DNA of 64,000 nt from Caprimulgus europaeus (taxonomy: Eukaryota; Chordata; Aves; Caprimulgiformes; Caprimulgidae), in NCBI GenBank assembly GCA_907165065.1, contig OU015541.1, positions 1,426,001 to 1,490,000 on the forward strand, read 5' to 3'. How positions within the stretch are numbered: the stretch's first letter is position 1; each line of letters starts with the position of its first letter. Under the pieces are notes generated by a model. That model saw nothing but the letters and a program-made list of their open reading frames with translations, had not been told where the DNA came from and ran no database searches. The position numbers and the translations under genes were made by a program. This document shows positions 1 to 9,860 of this stretch, piece by piece.

Positions 1-17
1 TCCATGATTCTATGAAT
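1..17 (+). repeat. End of a CR1 LINE cut by the window edge
   Basis: The bases CATGATTCTATGA are the short tandem tail that ends bird CR1 elements in sense orientation. Only the last bases are inside the window. Confidence 0.5.
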
Positions 18-999
18 TGTGAGTGCTGTTCCCAAAGGCTGTGACCATCATCTCGATGTGCTACCTGATCACTCACCAACACACACCCAAACCCTCCCCC
101 AGCTTTGGCTGACAGCGCGCTCGTCACAGGAGACATTCACTTCTGTGCACAGAAGCCAGTGATCACACAGCCACCAATTCCAAGCCTACTCTGAGAGTGT
201 GGTTTAAACCAGGAGTTGATACTCAAGCCTTGGGCATCTCTTGATGCTCACATGGAAAAATACAATGTGCCCAACGAAATCTGTGGCCCTGCTACTCTCT
301 AGGACCAAGTGACACAGAGCTCTCCTCTGACAGCTAACCATCCCCAGCCTGCGCAGGTGATACAAGATCTGCAGGGGAACCCTCAGTGCAAGCAGCCAGC
401 CTGGAGCAGGCTGAGATCAGCAGTCACCCATCTATTATAGATGAAAGGCGAGGGCGGGAACAGCCGCTGGGATCGGATGTGGACACACTCCTCAGCCTAA
501 CTGCTCTAATTTTAACAGCCTTGGCCTGGTTTCTCCGCAGGCAGATTCCGTGGCAGTCACACCAGATCTGCATTTCCTCTTTCCCAAACTCTCCCTGGAA
601 AAGTCAAAAAATTGGCACGTGCACAAGGGCAAGTAGAGAACAATATTATCCCAGCAAGGTCAGGCAACGGCTTTCTACTTCTTCCAGAAGGCTAGAAGGA
701 CTAGCTGGCTCTCCAACCCCATCCTCATTTTATAAAGAGGCAGGAACATGCTGTCTCTTCCACAAGGACTTCCACCCATGCCTGGCTTCTCCCTAGCAGG
801 AAGTGCTAGAGCAGTTTTAGACACATTAAATAAAAATGAACTTGTTTAAACAAGTCACTGAGATGTGTGCTAAGAAAAGGGCAGCTCAGCTCCATCTCAT
901 CCACCCTGCCTCCCTCTCACCCCACCAGGCAAGCAACGGACCAGCCCGCTTGGACCCAGCCCACAACTCTGGTTGCCTCTTCCCTTGCTCCCTGCTAAC
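18..999 (-). other. HELZ2 intron, no exon found
   Basis: The HELZ2 donor at 999-998 opens an intron that continues to the left edge. I read both strands for the next helicase exon and found no acceptor followed by a helicase-like frame. The plus-strand open frame at 386-796 has no recognisable protein character. Confidence 0.6.
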
Positions 1000-1632
1000 C
1001 TGTTAGTGTGAGTGCAGATCAGCACACGTGTGTTGGGCTGCCTGAGGATCTCCATGGTGGCCATGGCCAAGGTGAACGTCTTCCCTGTGCCAAAAGGCCC
1101 ATAGATGAGAAGAGGTGGGACCTGCCGGCTGCTTGTTGCTTGGCCCATGATGAAGGAGATGGCCAGTTTCTGCTTGCTATTCCCGTTCTGTGGTGACCCA
1201 AGAGAGTAGGGGACAGAGCAACTGGCAACATCTGGTAGGACCAGCTTCTCATCCAACAGGCGGTCCACAGCCTGGTGCCACTGCCGGAACAGCAGCTGGT
1301 CAATTTGGAACTGGATCTCCACCCTGTGGGAAGTGTTTGACTTGAAGTTCAGCTCTGAACAGCATCTCTTTGGTATCTGTAGCCAGATGGTCTTCTCCGT
1401 GGTGGCTTTATGCTCCACAACAACCTCGTAAATCCGATTGTCCACAGGTGGGTCAAGTGCCAGGAAAGCAGTGGGCACAGACCTGCTCAGCAGATAGCCC
1501 TCGTCTGTGTCTGGTGAGAGGTTGTAAGGGGTAGGCACTTCAGCAAACAGCTCACCAGAGAGAGCAAACTTCATCCCCATGGACAGGCTTTGCAGCACGG
1601 GGGTCAGTGAGATGGTGACCCGCAGGTTGAGT
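1000..1632 (-). CDS. HELZ2: HELZ2 coding exon 5 (first helicase core, Walker A)
   Basis: 633 nt. Acceptor CTTTCAG|ACTCAACC and donor TAACAG|GTTAGC. It encodes the start of the first RecA-like helicase domain. The Walker A codons for GPFGTGKT lie at about 1100-1077, with the nucleotide-binding lysine at about residue 788. The exon stops soon after LICTHTNR, at motif Ia, so the ATPase fold is completed outside the window. Confidence 0.88.
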
Positions 1633-4600
1633 CTGAAAGGAGGAAACACCTGAATGAACAGCAGTGAACTGGCCCATCGGTTCATCAGTGACCACCCTCC
1701 CTGCTGCAGAGGAGGGATTGTCACTTACACCCAGAGAGAGGGTCCACCAGCCCCCAGAGCACAAAGAGGCAGAAGCTACTAGCTAATCCACATCTGCAGG
1801 ACAAGACCCAGCCCTTCCTCTCCTATCGCTACCCAGCAAGCCATCTTTCCTGGCAGGTTTCCATGTTTCTGGGAAGGCGCCCCAGGACCCAACCCAGAAG
1901 AGACAGAGGCTTCAACAGCGGCATGGCCCCATGGTCCATAGCGAGAGGAACCCCTCTGGGTCCACACCTGGCACTTACTTGGCAATCAGAGCCTGTTCAG
2001 CTTCTTCCTCGCAGAAGAGGAAGCTGTGCATCCTCTCACGGTAGTTGAGACGGGTGATGGGAACGGTCGCACCACCTTGGCGCTGGCAGTCCAGTGCAAG
2101 AGCAGGAGGTTTGTACTTGGCCAGCAGAATCACATCTTCACCAGTCCTTGGCACGCTGGGAATGATGAACCGGTTCCCCCTGTCCCAGCGCACGAAGTTG
2201 ACGGGGCGGCTGCTCTCCCTGCTGCCGGGGACGTGGTGGGGGGTTTCTCGCCGGCCCACCTTCACCTTGATCTTCTGGATGAGGACGGGGCGACTGCCAA
2301 AGTCAAACACCACCCACTGCTCGAAGATGCCCAGCGTGCAGCACTCCATGCAGACTTCCACCAGTGCTGTGCGTGGGGAGGAAGGGAGGGTGGCCACGTT
2401 CTGCCCCCGAAGGTAGTGAAGGTCCCGGGAAAGCCCATTTCCTGAGAGGCAGAAGTTGACTCCAGGTTCCCGCTTCAGCAGCGCCACGTGCTGCAGAGGC
2501 ATCTGCCAGTTGAGGAGAAGACAGGGACATGGTGAGGGCTGCCCATGCAAAGATCTCAGCAGCCAATGAGGTCCTCTCAGCAGTGTTTTCCACTGAAAGC
2601 TGCTGCAGGAACTGAACACCACGCTGGACCTACGGTGCTCTTGAAGTTCTCCTGAAAGGAGCCTTTTCCTCGTGCAACCCCACAGCAATTATCTTGAGCT
2701 CTTTGAGAACCTCAGGTTTCAGTTTTACAGCAACTGAGCCAGTCTGCTGTAAACAGGAAATCTGCTACCTTGGAGAAGACAATGAGACCCAGGCTCTTAC
2801 CCCCAACACCCACAAAACCCTGGGCAGGAAAGAAGCTGAATCTTGTTATTTGCGATGAGACGTGGGAGGTGCTGAGAGCAGCCACATCCACCTGAGCCCC
2901 ACCACAGGAGGTGAGACAGGAGATGTGGTGGCTGCATCCCCCATGCACGGCCCCAGCTCAGGCACCACATGAGCTGCTCCCGAATACCTGACACACGTCT
3001 TCATTCAGACACCCCAAAATCTCTCTCCCTCTGCCCCTTGCAGAAATAACAATTAAAAACCAAAACAAGAAACCCAAAGGATGAGGACTGCGCACAGCAG
3101 AAGGTGCCACCAGTGGCTCGCAGGCTCCTGCTGCTCAGAGCTGGGCTTACCTGGGAGTGGACCCTGAAATTCCACCGGTACTTCATCCTCCTGTCCTCCG
3201 ACTGCACGTGCAGGGGCTGCTCACACACGACTCTGACACCCTCGACGTGCTCAGCCATCTGTGGGGGAAGCAGGAGAGGAGCGGGACTGAAGGCCACATC
3301 CCAGGGACACACCACCATCTTCATCCTTCGCCTTTAGGCTACGTCCTCCTGAGAGGGGACCGTCAGTAAATCCTCGTGCTCAGTCCTCACCCACCGCTGC
3401 TCAGCGTCCCCACGCAGCAGCCTCGGGAAACAAAAGGACCCAGGGCAGAGCAGCGTGGTGAGGTTCCTCGAGCAGGCTCTCGGGTTGTCATCTGGAAAGG
3501 GGTGAAGGGACAGGGATGTGACCTCCCTTTCTGTGTCACCATCCGCAAGGTGAGTGGTGGGCTTCTCGCCATGTGCCGGACCAAGAGGCTCCCACCCTGC
3601 CACCCGTGACTCACAATCAACACCTCGTTGGAGCACGTCTGATACTCGGCGATGAGCCGGTCCTGGTAGGACAAGAGCCCGTCCTTCAGCGCTTGCTTCT
3701 TTTTCTTCACAGCAACTTTCATCCTCTGGATCCACTCCTGCAGCTCCTCGGTGGAATGAGCCTTGGTGCAGCTCTTCCCCATTTCACACACCTCTGCTCT
3801 GTTGGGAGAGAGATGTCCCAGGTGCCACCCACGCCTGGTGGCTTGGGGGTCCCCAGGGAGCCCCGTCCTCTTCCCCACCGCACCGCGTGGATGCCTCACC
3901 TGCTACACAGCGAGAACTTGGTCAGCCCGAGCGGTGGAGCGCGATGGACCCACTGGACAGAGGTGTCTACCGAGAGCATCTGCACATGCTCAATGGAGGA
4001 GCAGTGGCTCTCAAAGCTCTCTTGAGAGCTGAAGGTCACCAGGCAGACTCGGCAGTAGAAATGCACCAGCGCGGGTGCCACCGGGTCACTGTTGGTGCTG
4101 CAGGTCCCCGCAGGCAGCAACAAGTCGGAGCGAACCAAGTTGTGCTCCCTCTCGGCCTCCCAGACGGCCATCTCCACGTCGCTGTGCGCGTAGTGGCAGC
4201 GCTGCGGGCTGTGCTTGCAGGGCTGGCCCCGCGACACGAACCGGCAGTAGCTGAGGGTCAGCATGAACTGGGGGCAGGGGCGGATGGCGGTGAACTGCTG
4301 CTTCCTCCGGCTGTCCGACACCACGTGCACCAGCAGCGGGTCCCAGCTCTGGTGGGACTCGCAGAGCCGCCCTTGGCCGCCCACTGAGATGCGCTGGGGG
4401 CAGCTGAAGAAGCAACGTTTGCAGATCTCCTGGAACTGGCCCCCGAATTCGCTGGTGATCTCGCCGGCGGCGCTGACGGCGGGCTGGGGGGGGGCGGTGG
4501 GATGACCCCCCAGCTGTGCCTGCAGCACGGCCGCCTTCAGCCAGTGCCGCTTCAGCTGCTGCTCCCTCTCAAAGTTCCAGACCATGGCCTCCTCCGGGCT

Positions 4601-4894
4601 CCAGGCGAAGGTGCACTGGTTCTTGTGCTTGCTGCAGCCCAGCCCCACCGTGTAGTACCTGCAGACGGTGTAACGGACCGGGTGGGGGAAGCCCGGCCGC
4701 CTGGACACCTTCCTCCAAGCCTTGCTCCAGCGGCTGCGGCAGCGAGCCAGGAGGATCTCGTACATGCACTTGTGTTCCACCTCTCGCAGCTGGTAGGTGA
4801 TCTCGTCCTCCTTCACGCTGCACTTGGAGCAGACCAGGCGTAGCTCCAGCTGCTGCTGGAGGCTGCCCAGCGGCACCATCGGGCTGTTCGCCAT
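1000..4894 (-). CDS. HELZ2: HELZ2, N-terminal part (partial, five coding exons)
   Basis: HELZ2 (PRIC285) is a large, interferon-inducible, zinc-finger superfamily 1 helicase and nuclear-receptor co-regulator. Coding exons in transcription order are 4894-3900, 3798-3615, 3258-3151, 2502-1979 and 1632-1000. All junctions are GT-AG and the phase is continuous over 2,444 nt (about 815 residues). The first ATG (4894) follows an in-frame TAG with no intervening ATG. Visible motifs are CCCH-like fingers at C78/C87/C94, C217/C226/C233/H237 and C336/C342/H346, a C2H2 finger at C281/C284/H297/H303, and a Walker A motif GPFGTGKT at about residues 782-789. The human protein is about 2,650 residues, so helicase motifs Ia-VI, the RNB nuclease region and the second helicase lie beyond the left edge. 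The gene order with GMEB2, STMN3 and RTEL1 supports the name over the paralogue HELZ. Confidence 0.9.
1979..2502 (-). CDS. HELZ2: HELZ2 coding exon 4
   Basis: 524 nt. Acceptor AACTGGCAG|ATGCC and donor CCAA|GTAAGT. It encodes the region between the zinc fingers and the first helicase core, including WVVFDFGSRPVLIQKIKV. Phase matches the next exon (AA|A, Lys). Confidence 0.85.
3151..3258 (-). CDS. HELZ2: HELZ2 coding exon 3
   Basis: 108 nt, phase 0 at both ends. Acceptor CCCCCACAG|ATGGCTG and donor CCCAG|GTAAGC. It encodes 36 residues (MAEHVEGVRVV through VHSQ) with no named motif. Confidence 0.85.
3615..3798 (-). CDS. HELZ2: HELZ2 coding exon 2
   Basis: 184 nt. Acceptor CCCAACAG|AGCAGAGG and donor GATT|GTGAGT. 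It encodes a CCCH-like motif (CEMGKSCTKAH) followed by a charged, lysine-rich helical stretch. It joins the first coding exon in frame (AG|A, Arg). Confidence 0.85.
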
Positions 4895-4930
4895 CGGCTT
4901 CAACGGAGCCAAATTAACAGCGGGAAGTTC
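3900..4930 (-). CDS. HELZ2: HELZ2 coding exon 1 (start codon, zinc fingers)
   Basis: The coding part is 4894-3900 and ends at the donor GCAG|GTGAGG. It encodes residues 1-331 with two CCCH-type fingers and the C2H2 finger. A possible acceptor (TTGTAG|GAAC) at 4931/4930 would make about 36 nt of 5' UTR part of this exon. Its pyrimidine tract is weak, so that edge is uncertain. In the first CCCH-like finger the fourth ligand position is Trp98 rather than His. Confidence 0.85.
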
Positions 4931-6021
4931 CTACAAGGTGATGCCAGGGGGAGGAGGTGCCATGGAGCAGCTGTGTCCTAACTCGCTACGTACCTCCTGG
5001 CCATTGGTGCGAGCTCACAAAGCCTGACAGAGAAATGAGGAACAAGCGACTTAGCAGGAAACATCAGCCGGTGCCTGGCTGGGCACATGCCACAGCACCG
5101 GCACAGCGTGGCCCCGCTCAGCAGCCAGGAACCTCAAACCCCCCAGAGACACCCTCACCCTCGGCACCCAAACACCTGGGGTCTGTCCCCATGTGCTCAC
5201 CCAGCTCCGTTCACCCACCAGCCCAGGTCCCAGGGCACCGTGTCCGCAGGGGCCAGGCTGCCGAGCGGCGAGGGCTCCTGGCAGGGCTCAGCTCGGTCCC
5301 GGTGTGCCGCTGCCTGCAGACCACCAGCATTTACCACCCAAAGCAGGAGAGCTGGCTGCAGTGGCGGCTGCCCTGGAGAGCCCAGCACGGTCACCAAGGC
5401 CACCACCGATGTCCTCCTGGACTATGACCGGACGATCTGACTTCCTCTTCCCGCTGCCGGCGCCTCCCCCACCTCGGTTCGTTCCTGACAACTTTCTTTT
5501 TCCTGCTCTCTCCCCTGGGTCTGGCCGGGCAGCCCCACACTGAGCGGGACAAACCCAGCTCCAACCCCCCAGCCCATCTCCTCCCACGGAAAGATTAATT
5601 GGAATTAATTAACAAAGCAACCGCCCTCTTTGCTCCTTGGATGCTGCACCCAAGGCTGGGAGATGGGCGTGCTGGAACAGGGACCTGCCGGCATCTCGGT
5701 AAACATCCACCTGGGAGAGCTCTGCTCGGGTGAGGAAGGTGACTCACCGCTCCCTGCCCTCCCCGGCCACCGGCTCCGGCATTTGTCAGCAGTTTCCTGG
5801 GTAACCAGGGGCCGGGAGCATCCCTGGGAACGATGCTGCAGGGCTTTGTGGCTGGGCCATGTGGCTCGGGGTGAAGGGAGCTCGCCCACAGGCAGGGTGT
5901 GCTGCCAAGCAAAGCCACCAGCCTCGTGCCGAGCATTCGCCTTGGGATCCCGACTGCAGCCCAAAGGACCAGCTCTAGTGATACAGGGGAAGTGGTATTT
6001 ATAGCTGAGTCCAGCAGACAG

Positions 6022-6276
6022 GAGAATCCCAGAATGGCCTGGATTGGAAAAGCCCTTTAAGCTTATAGAGTCCCACCATGAACCCACCACTGACCAGTCC
6101 CCACTGACCCATGTCCCTCAGCACTGTGTCTACACGACTCTTCAATCCCTCCAGGGATGGGGACTCCACCACTGCCCTGGGCAACCCCTTCCAATGCCTC
6201 AGAACCCTTGCAGCAAAGAAATTCTTCCTCACATCCCATCTCAACTGCCCTGGGCACAACTGGAGGCTGTTCCTGC
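6022..6276 (-). repeat. CR1 LINE fragment
   Basis: It begins with the inverted CR1 tail (GAATCCCAGAATGG) followed by the typical antisense 3' region (AAGCCCTTTAAG, CCCTCAGCACTGTGTC, CTGCCCTGGGCAAC). It is closely similar to the copies at 15930-16290, 34045-34345 and 45473-45882. Heavily 5'-truncated. Confidence 0.85.
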
Positions 6277-7556
6277 CGCAGGCTCAGTTTGCCGGGAGAC
6301 GCGGCAGCGAGGGGCTGGCGGGACCAGGCTGCTGCCAAACCGCGTCCGGCAGGAACACCCGGAGAGGGACCCGAGGTCACACTCAGTCTCCAAGAGCTTT
6401 GAAGCTGGTGGGGTGAGCAGCACATGCTCCAGGGCTTATTTTGGGGCTAACATCTGCAGCTTTGGGAACACTTTAGTTTCCTTCCGATAGAAACTTCCCC
6501 TTCCTTCCTCTGGAATTCTCCTCCTTAAGACGAGTCCTCCTGGGAAAGGCACTCACATTCAGGATTTGTGCAACATCTGTGCAACCCTGTCACTGGTGAC
6601 AACTCCAAAACACCCCAGTAACGCACACGAGAGAGGATGGAATCCCATTGCTGGCACTCGGCTCCATGGAGCAGGAGCTGAGCTTCCCGGTCCCAGCACA
6701 TCCACAGCCCCAGAGCCCAGAGGAGACGTGGTCCTGCAGCAGTGCTGACACCGACCTGCTCGGTTAAACGCTGAGAGAACTACCCAGAAATACTGCCCAG
6801 GACAGCCAGGCTCTTACTGGTGTTCGTGCCCAGGCAGGGCACCCCAGTCTGACAAAGCCAAGCGGGAATATTCCACCTTTAAAGGGTCAATTCCTTTGCT
6901 GTTTATTTTTTTAAGAAAGTGTTTGATTTTGAGCAAGGGCCAGAACATGCTCTGGGTCTGGAGGTGGGAGGGAAGAGGAAAGGGAAGTGCAAACCCCTCG
7001 TAAAAGCTCCGTGCAGCGCTGGCTCTGAAGCCAAATTAAAGCCTTTTTCTGTCTAAAACCATCTTATACTGGAATAGAAAGGAAAAAAGGAAAAAGCTAT
7101 GGGAGATTTTACAATCCAAGCCCAGGAGGAAGAAAGATGCAGGGCACGAGGAACTCAGGGGGGTGCACCATAAGATAGACGTCCTACTGGTAATAGAACT
7201 CTGATGTCAACATGGCAAAATCCAAGTGCCTCAAGGAAGGTGGGAGCTGATCAAGAGAAATATTTACTGGCAAACCACAGACAAATCTGGAAGCAAAATA
7301 TTGCTCGTTTTAAGAAAAACAACCTTTATGCTGGTCCTGAAAAGCCCAGCCTGGGGTTTAAAGGCACTTACATCCTGTTGATGGGTGAAACAAGTCACTG
7401 TGGCACACACAGAGCCTGGTTTATTGGACATCCAGCTCCACACCTGCTCACAGAGGCTCACAGCCCCATCAGGGTGAGAATCTGCCTCTCTCCCGGTTGC
7501 ACCGACACGGCCACACACACACCCACTGCCCAGCACTGGTCCAGCCTCACTGCAAA

Positions 7557-7851
7557 CTGAACCAAACCCAACCTGAACCAAAACTGAACCAAAACTGGAC
7601 CAAACACAACCCAAACTAAACCAAAACCAAACCAAACTTGAACCAAAACCAAACCAAACCCAAACCCAACCTGAACCCAACCCAAACCCAACCTGAACCA
7701 AACCCAACCCAACCCAAACCAAAACCAAACCAAACTTGAACCAAAACCAAACCAAACCCAAACCCAACATGAACCCAACCCAAACCCAACCTGAACTAAA
7801 CCCAAACCCAACATGAACCAAACCCAAACTCAAACCCAACCCAAACTGAAC
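7557..7851. repeat. C/A-rich minisatellite with 98-bp higher-order unit
   Basis: A dense array of AACC, AACCC and TGAACC words. A block beginning CCAAAACCAAACCAAACTTG at 7621 recurs at 7719, giving a 98-bp higher-order period. The complementary strand is made of GGTTTGG and GGGTTGGG words and is therefore G-quadruplex prone. It creates long open frames on the minus strand that are not genes. Confidence 0.9.
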
Positions 7852-8559
7852 CACGTCACCATCTTGCTAACGAGCTTTCCCCTATGCTTGAGAAGATGCT
7901 TTGTGTCAGGGCTGGGCCACACTATGGCCGAGCATCCTCCCCGGCAAGCGCCTCGCGGGGCTGCGCTGACACCGGGGTCAATCCCATGTCCCTGGGAATG
8001 GCGAGTGGCAGCAGGGCCGTGGCAGAGGAACGCTCATCACATCCCCACAGCCCAGTCCTGCTGCTCCACACCCCTCTGCACCCCAGCCCGCAGGGAGGAA
8101 GGGGCCTTTTTGTCAGGTCTTGCCTCGATTGATTATCGACAGGAAATGAGGTGACGCTCTGGGCTGGGGCGAGCCAAGCACCCCTCGATCAGAGCAAGTG
8201 ATGTGTTTCAGAGCGTGGGGACAACCTGCAGGGATGGGGACAGGCCATCTGCACGCCCAGGGGGCCATGGTGCTGCACCCTGGTCATCGGTCCCAGCCAA
8301 CCATTGGACCTGGGCACTCGAGGAGTCTTTCCTCCTGGAGCAGCATCATCCCTGAGCACCCCAGGAGCAAACGGTGCAGCCGGGGGGCTGGAAGGGTTTG
8401 GCACCGGTGGAAGAGGAGCTGCCCTGGGGATGCTGAACTGGGGACACTGCCCCATGTCACTCCATCCCCTGAAGTTCCCTCCCGAACCCACAGCCCCTCC
8501 AGTTATTTCCCTCCTGGACACAAACCAACCTCAGAAGCCCCCGGGCCGCTCCTTTTCCA

Positions 8560-9430
8560 GCCTTTTTTAACAAGATCCCTCACTCCACGTCCATCCCGGA
8601 GAGCTGGCACCGTCCTGGCTGCTGCACAGTGACAGTCGCGACAGTGCTGCCCGAGGGGGTGGGCAGGGGTGACCCCGGGTTGTGCCCAGCCCCCAGACAC
8701 CCCCAGCGCCCAACTCTAACCAGTTCCCCGGCAGCTCCCAGCCCCGGAGCCCAGAGGTGGCAGCGAGGAGGGCAGAGCTGCCGGGGGTCGCTCATCGGGG
8801 GTGACACCGCAGACCCCTCCTCAGCCCCGGGGCTCTGCACCCCAAGACTCGCATCCTGACCCCCCCCCCTTCCCATGGGTGCTGGGAGGCGGGGTGGGGG
8901 CGATGAGCACCCCAAAGCACCCTGAGTCCTGCAGCACCCAGCAGCACCCCAGGGTGCCCCGCAGCCCCCCACCCCCGCTCTCACCGCGGCCGGGGGGGAC
9001 CCGGGGACCCGCTGCTGCCGCCGCCACCGCCGATTTCGTTTCTGGGCCCTCCCCGCATTCAAACCGGGACCAGATTTCGCGGAAATTGCATCACGGCGGC
9101 TCCGCCTCGCCCCGCCCGCACCGGGGGGAGCCGGTACCGGCACCGGGCGGGGGGAGGCGGTACTGGGCGGGGGGCAACGGGACAGCGCTGCCCGTACCGA
9201 ACAGGACGGGCGCTCCCACCCCACCCAGCCCTGGGGTACCGGTTTCCCACCCCGGTCCTGTTCCCCCGCATCCCCCGCCGCATCCCGAGATGAGTTTCCC
9301 CCCCGCAGCCCCCAGCCCGGGGCCGCCGGTCCCGCTCACCCGGGGAGGGTCGGGGCTCCAGCGCCCGGGAGCGGCGGTACCGGAGGCTTCGGGGAGAATA
9401 AAGCGACTGTGAAGCGACAGCACCGGCCCC
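8560..9430 (-). promoter_or_regulatory. HELZ2: CpG island, probable HELZ2 promoter
   Basis: The stretch is strongly GC- and CpG-rich, unlike its flanks, and lies upstream of the minus-strand HELZ2. A usable minus-strand donor CCGCG|GTGAGAG ends at 8985, so a noncoding first exon of roughly 8985-9400 is possible. No TATA box is convincingly placed. The transcription start cannot be fixed from sequence alone. Confidence 0.5.
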
Positions 9431-9495
9431 CGCTCGGCTTAAAAAGGGCTCCCGGGGTGCAAAGTGCTGGTTTCGTTTCTGCTCGCCAGCGTCAC

Positions 9496-9505
9496 TTTCA
9501 TTTTC
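9496..9505 (-). promoter_or_regulatory. ISRE-type interferon response site
   Basis: The plus strand reads TTTCATTTTC, so the minus strand reads GAAAATGAAA. This is an exact match to the GAAANNGAAA core bound by IRF/ISGF3. It lies on the upstream side of the HELZ2 CpG island. HELZ2 is a known interferon-stimulated gene in mammals, which makes the match meaningful. Confidence 0.55.
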
Positions 9506-9539
9506 CGTTCATTTCTCTGCCTGACAAGGTGCATCCAGC

Positions 9540-9860
9540 TACGGAAAGTTCAACCTCCAGCCAAAAAAAAAACCACAAACCAATGAACAACAATAACTAA
9601 ACACACACACACGCACAAAAACCCCTCCAAAACAAAACCCCCCCCCCCCCAAAAAAAAAATCAAAAAACGAAACAAAAAATCCCCCAAACAAAACACTAA
9701 CAAAAAAACCCAAACAAAAAAAATCCAAACAAATAAAACCCGCAAAAACCCCAAACAATAAAACAGAGAAAAACCAACCAACCAAACAAAATCCCACCAA
9801 AAAAAGCCCCCACAAAAAAACCCCCAACCCCACCCCAAACCCACCCCCAGCAGCAGGCGA
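9540..9860. repeat. A/C-rich low-complexity tract
   Basis: Runs of A broken by short C runs, including an uninterrupted C run near 9639-9650 and an AC dinucleotide stretch near 9601-9616. No tandem unit is clearly conserved. Confidence 0.9.

Larger units (their letters stand above)
4931..8984 (-). other. Probable HELZ2 5' intron
   Basis: Between the first coding exon and the upstream CpG island I see no coding exon. The stretch holds one CR1 copy (6022-6276) and a C/A-rich minisatellite (7557-7851). Assignment as the first intron of HELZ2 depends on the putative noncoding exon at 8985-9400 and is inferred. Confidence 0.4.

Noticed and set aside
18-999. A sixth HELZ2 exon in the leftmost kilobase
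   Set aside because: No acceptor followed by a frame continuing helicase motif Ia could be found on the minus strand.
2026-2445. Plus-strand frames opposite HELZ2 exon 4
   Set aside because: Antisense of a supported HELZ2 exon, with no family signal of their own.
6063-6425. Recurrent frame reading [20 protein letters not shown] in several places
   Set aside because: The 3' part of CR1 elements translated. The same words appear at every CR1 copy in the window and are not host genes.
7264-7854. Minus-strand frame rich in Gly, Phe, Val and Trp
   Set aside because: A translation of the C/A minisatellite, not a gene.
8801-9412. A plus-strand gene in the HELZ2 CpG island
   Set aside because: The 203-residue frame is proline-rich without motifs and sits inside a GC-rich promoter. 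No splice partner was found.
9471-9480. TTTCGTTTCT here and near 9034-9043 as further ISREs
   Set aside because: The two TTTC words are one base apart rather than two, so the spacing does not fit the IRF dimer site.
9540-9860. CRISPR-like or satellite array in the A/C-rich tract
   Set aside because: There is no constant repeat-spacer pattern. It is simple low-complexity DNA in a vertebrate genome.
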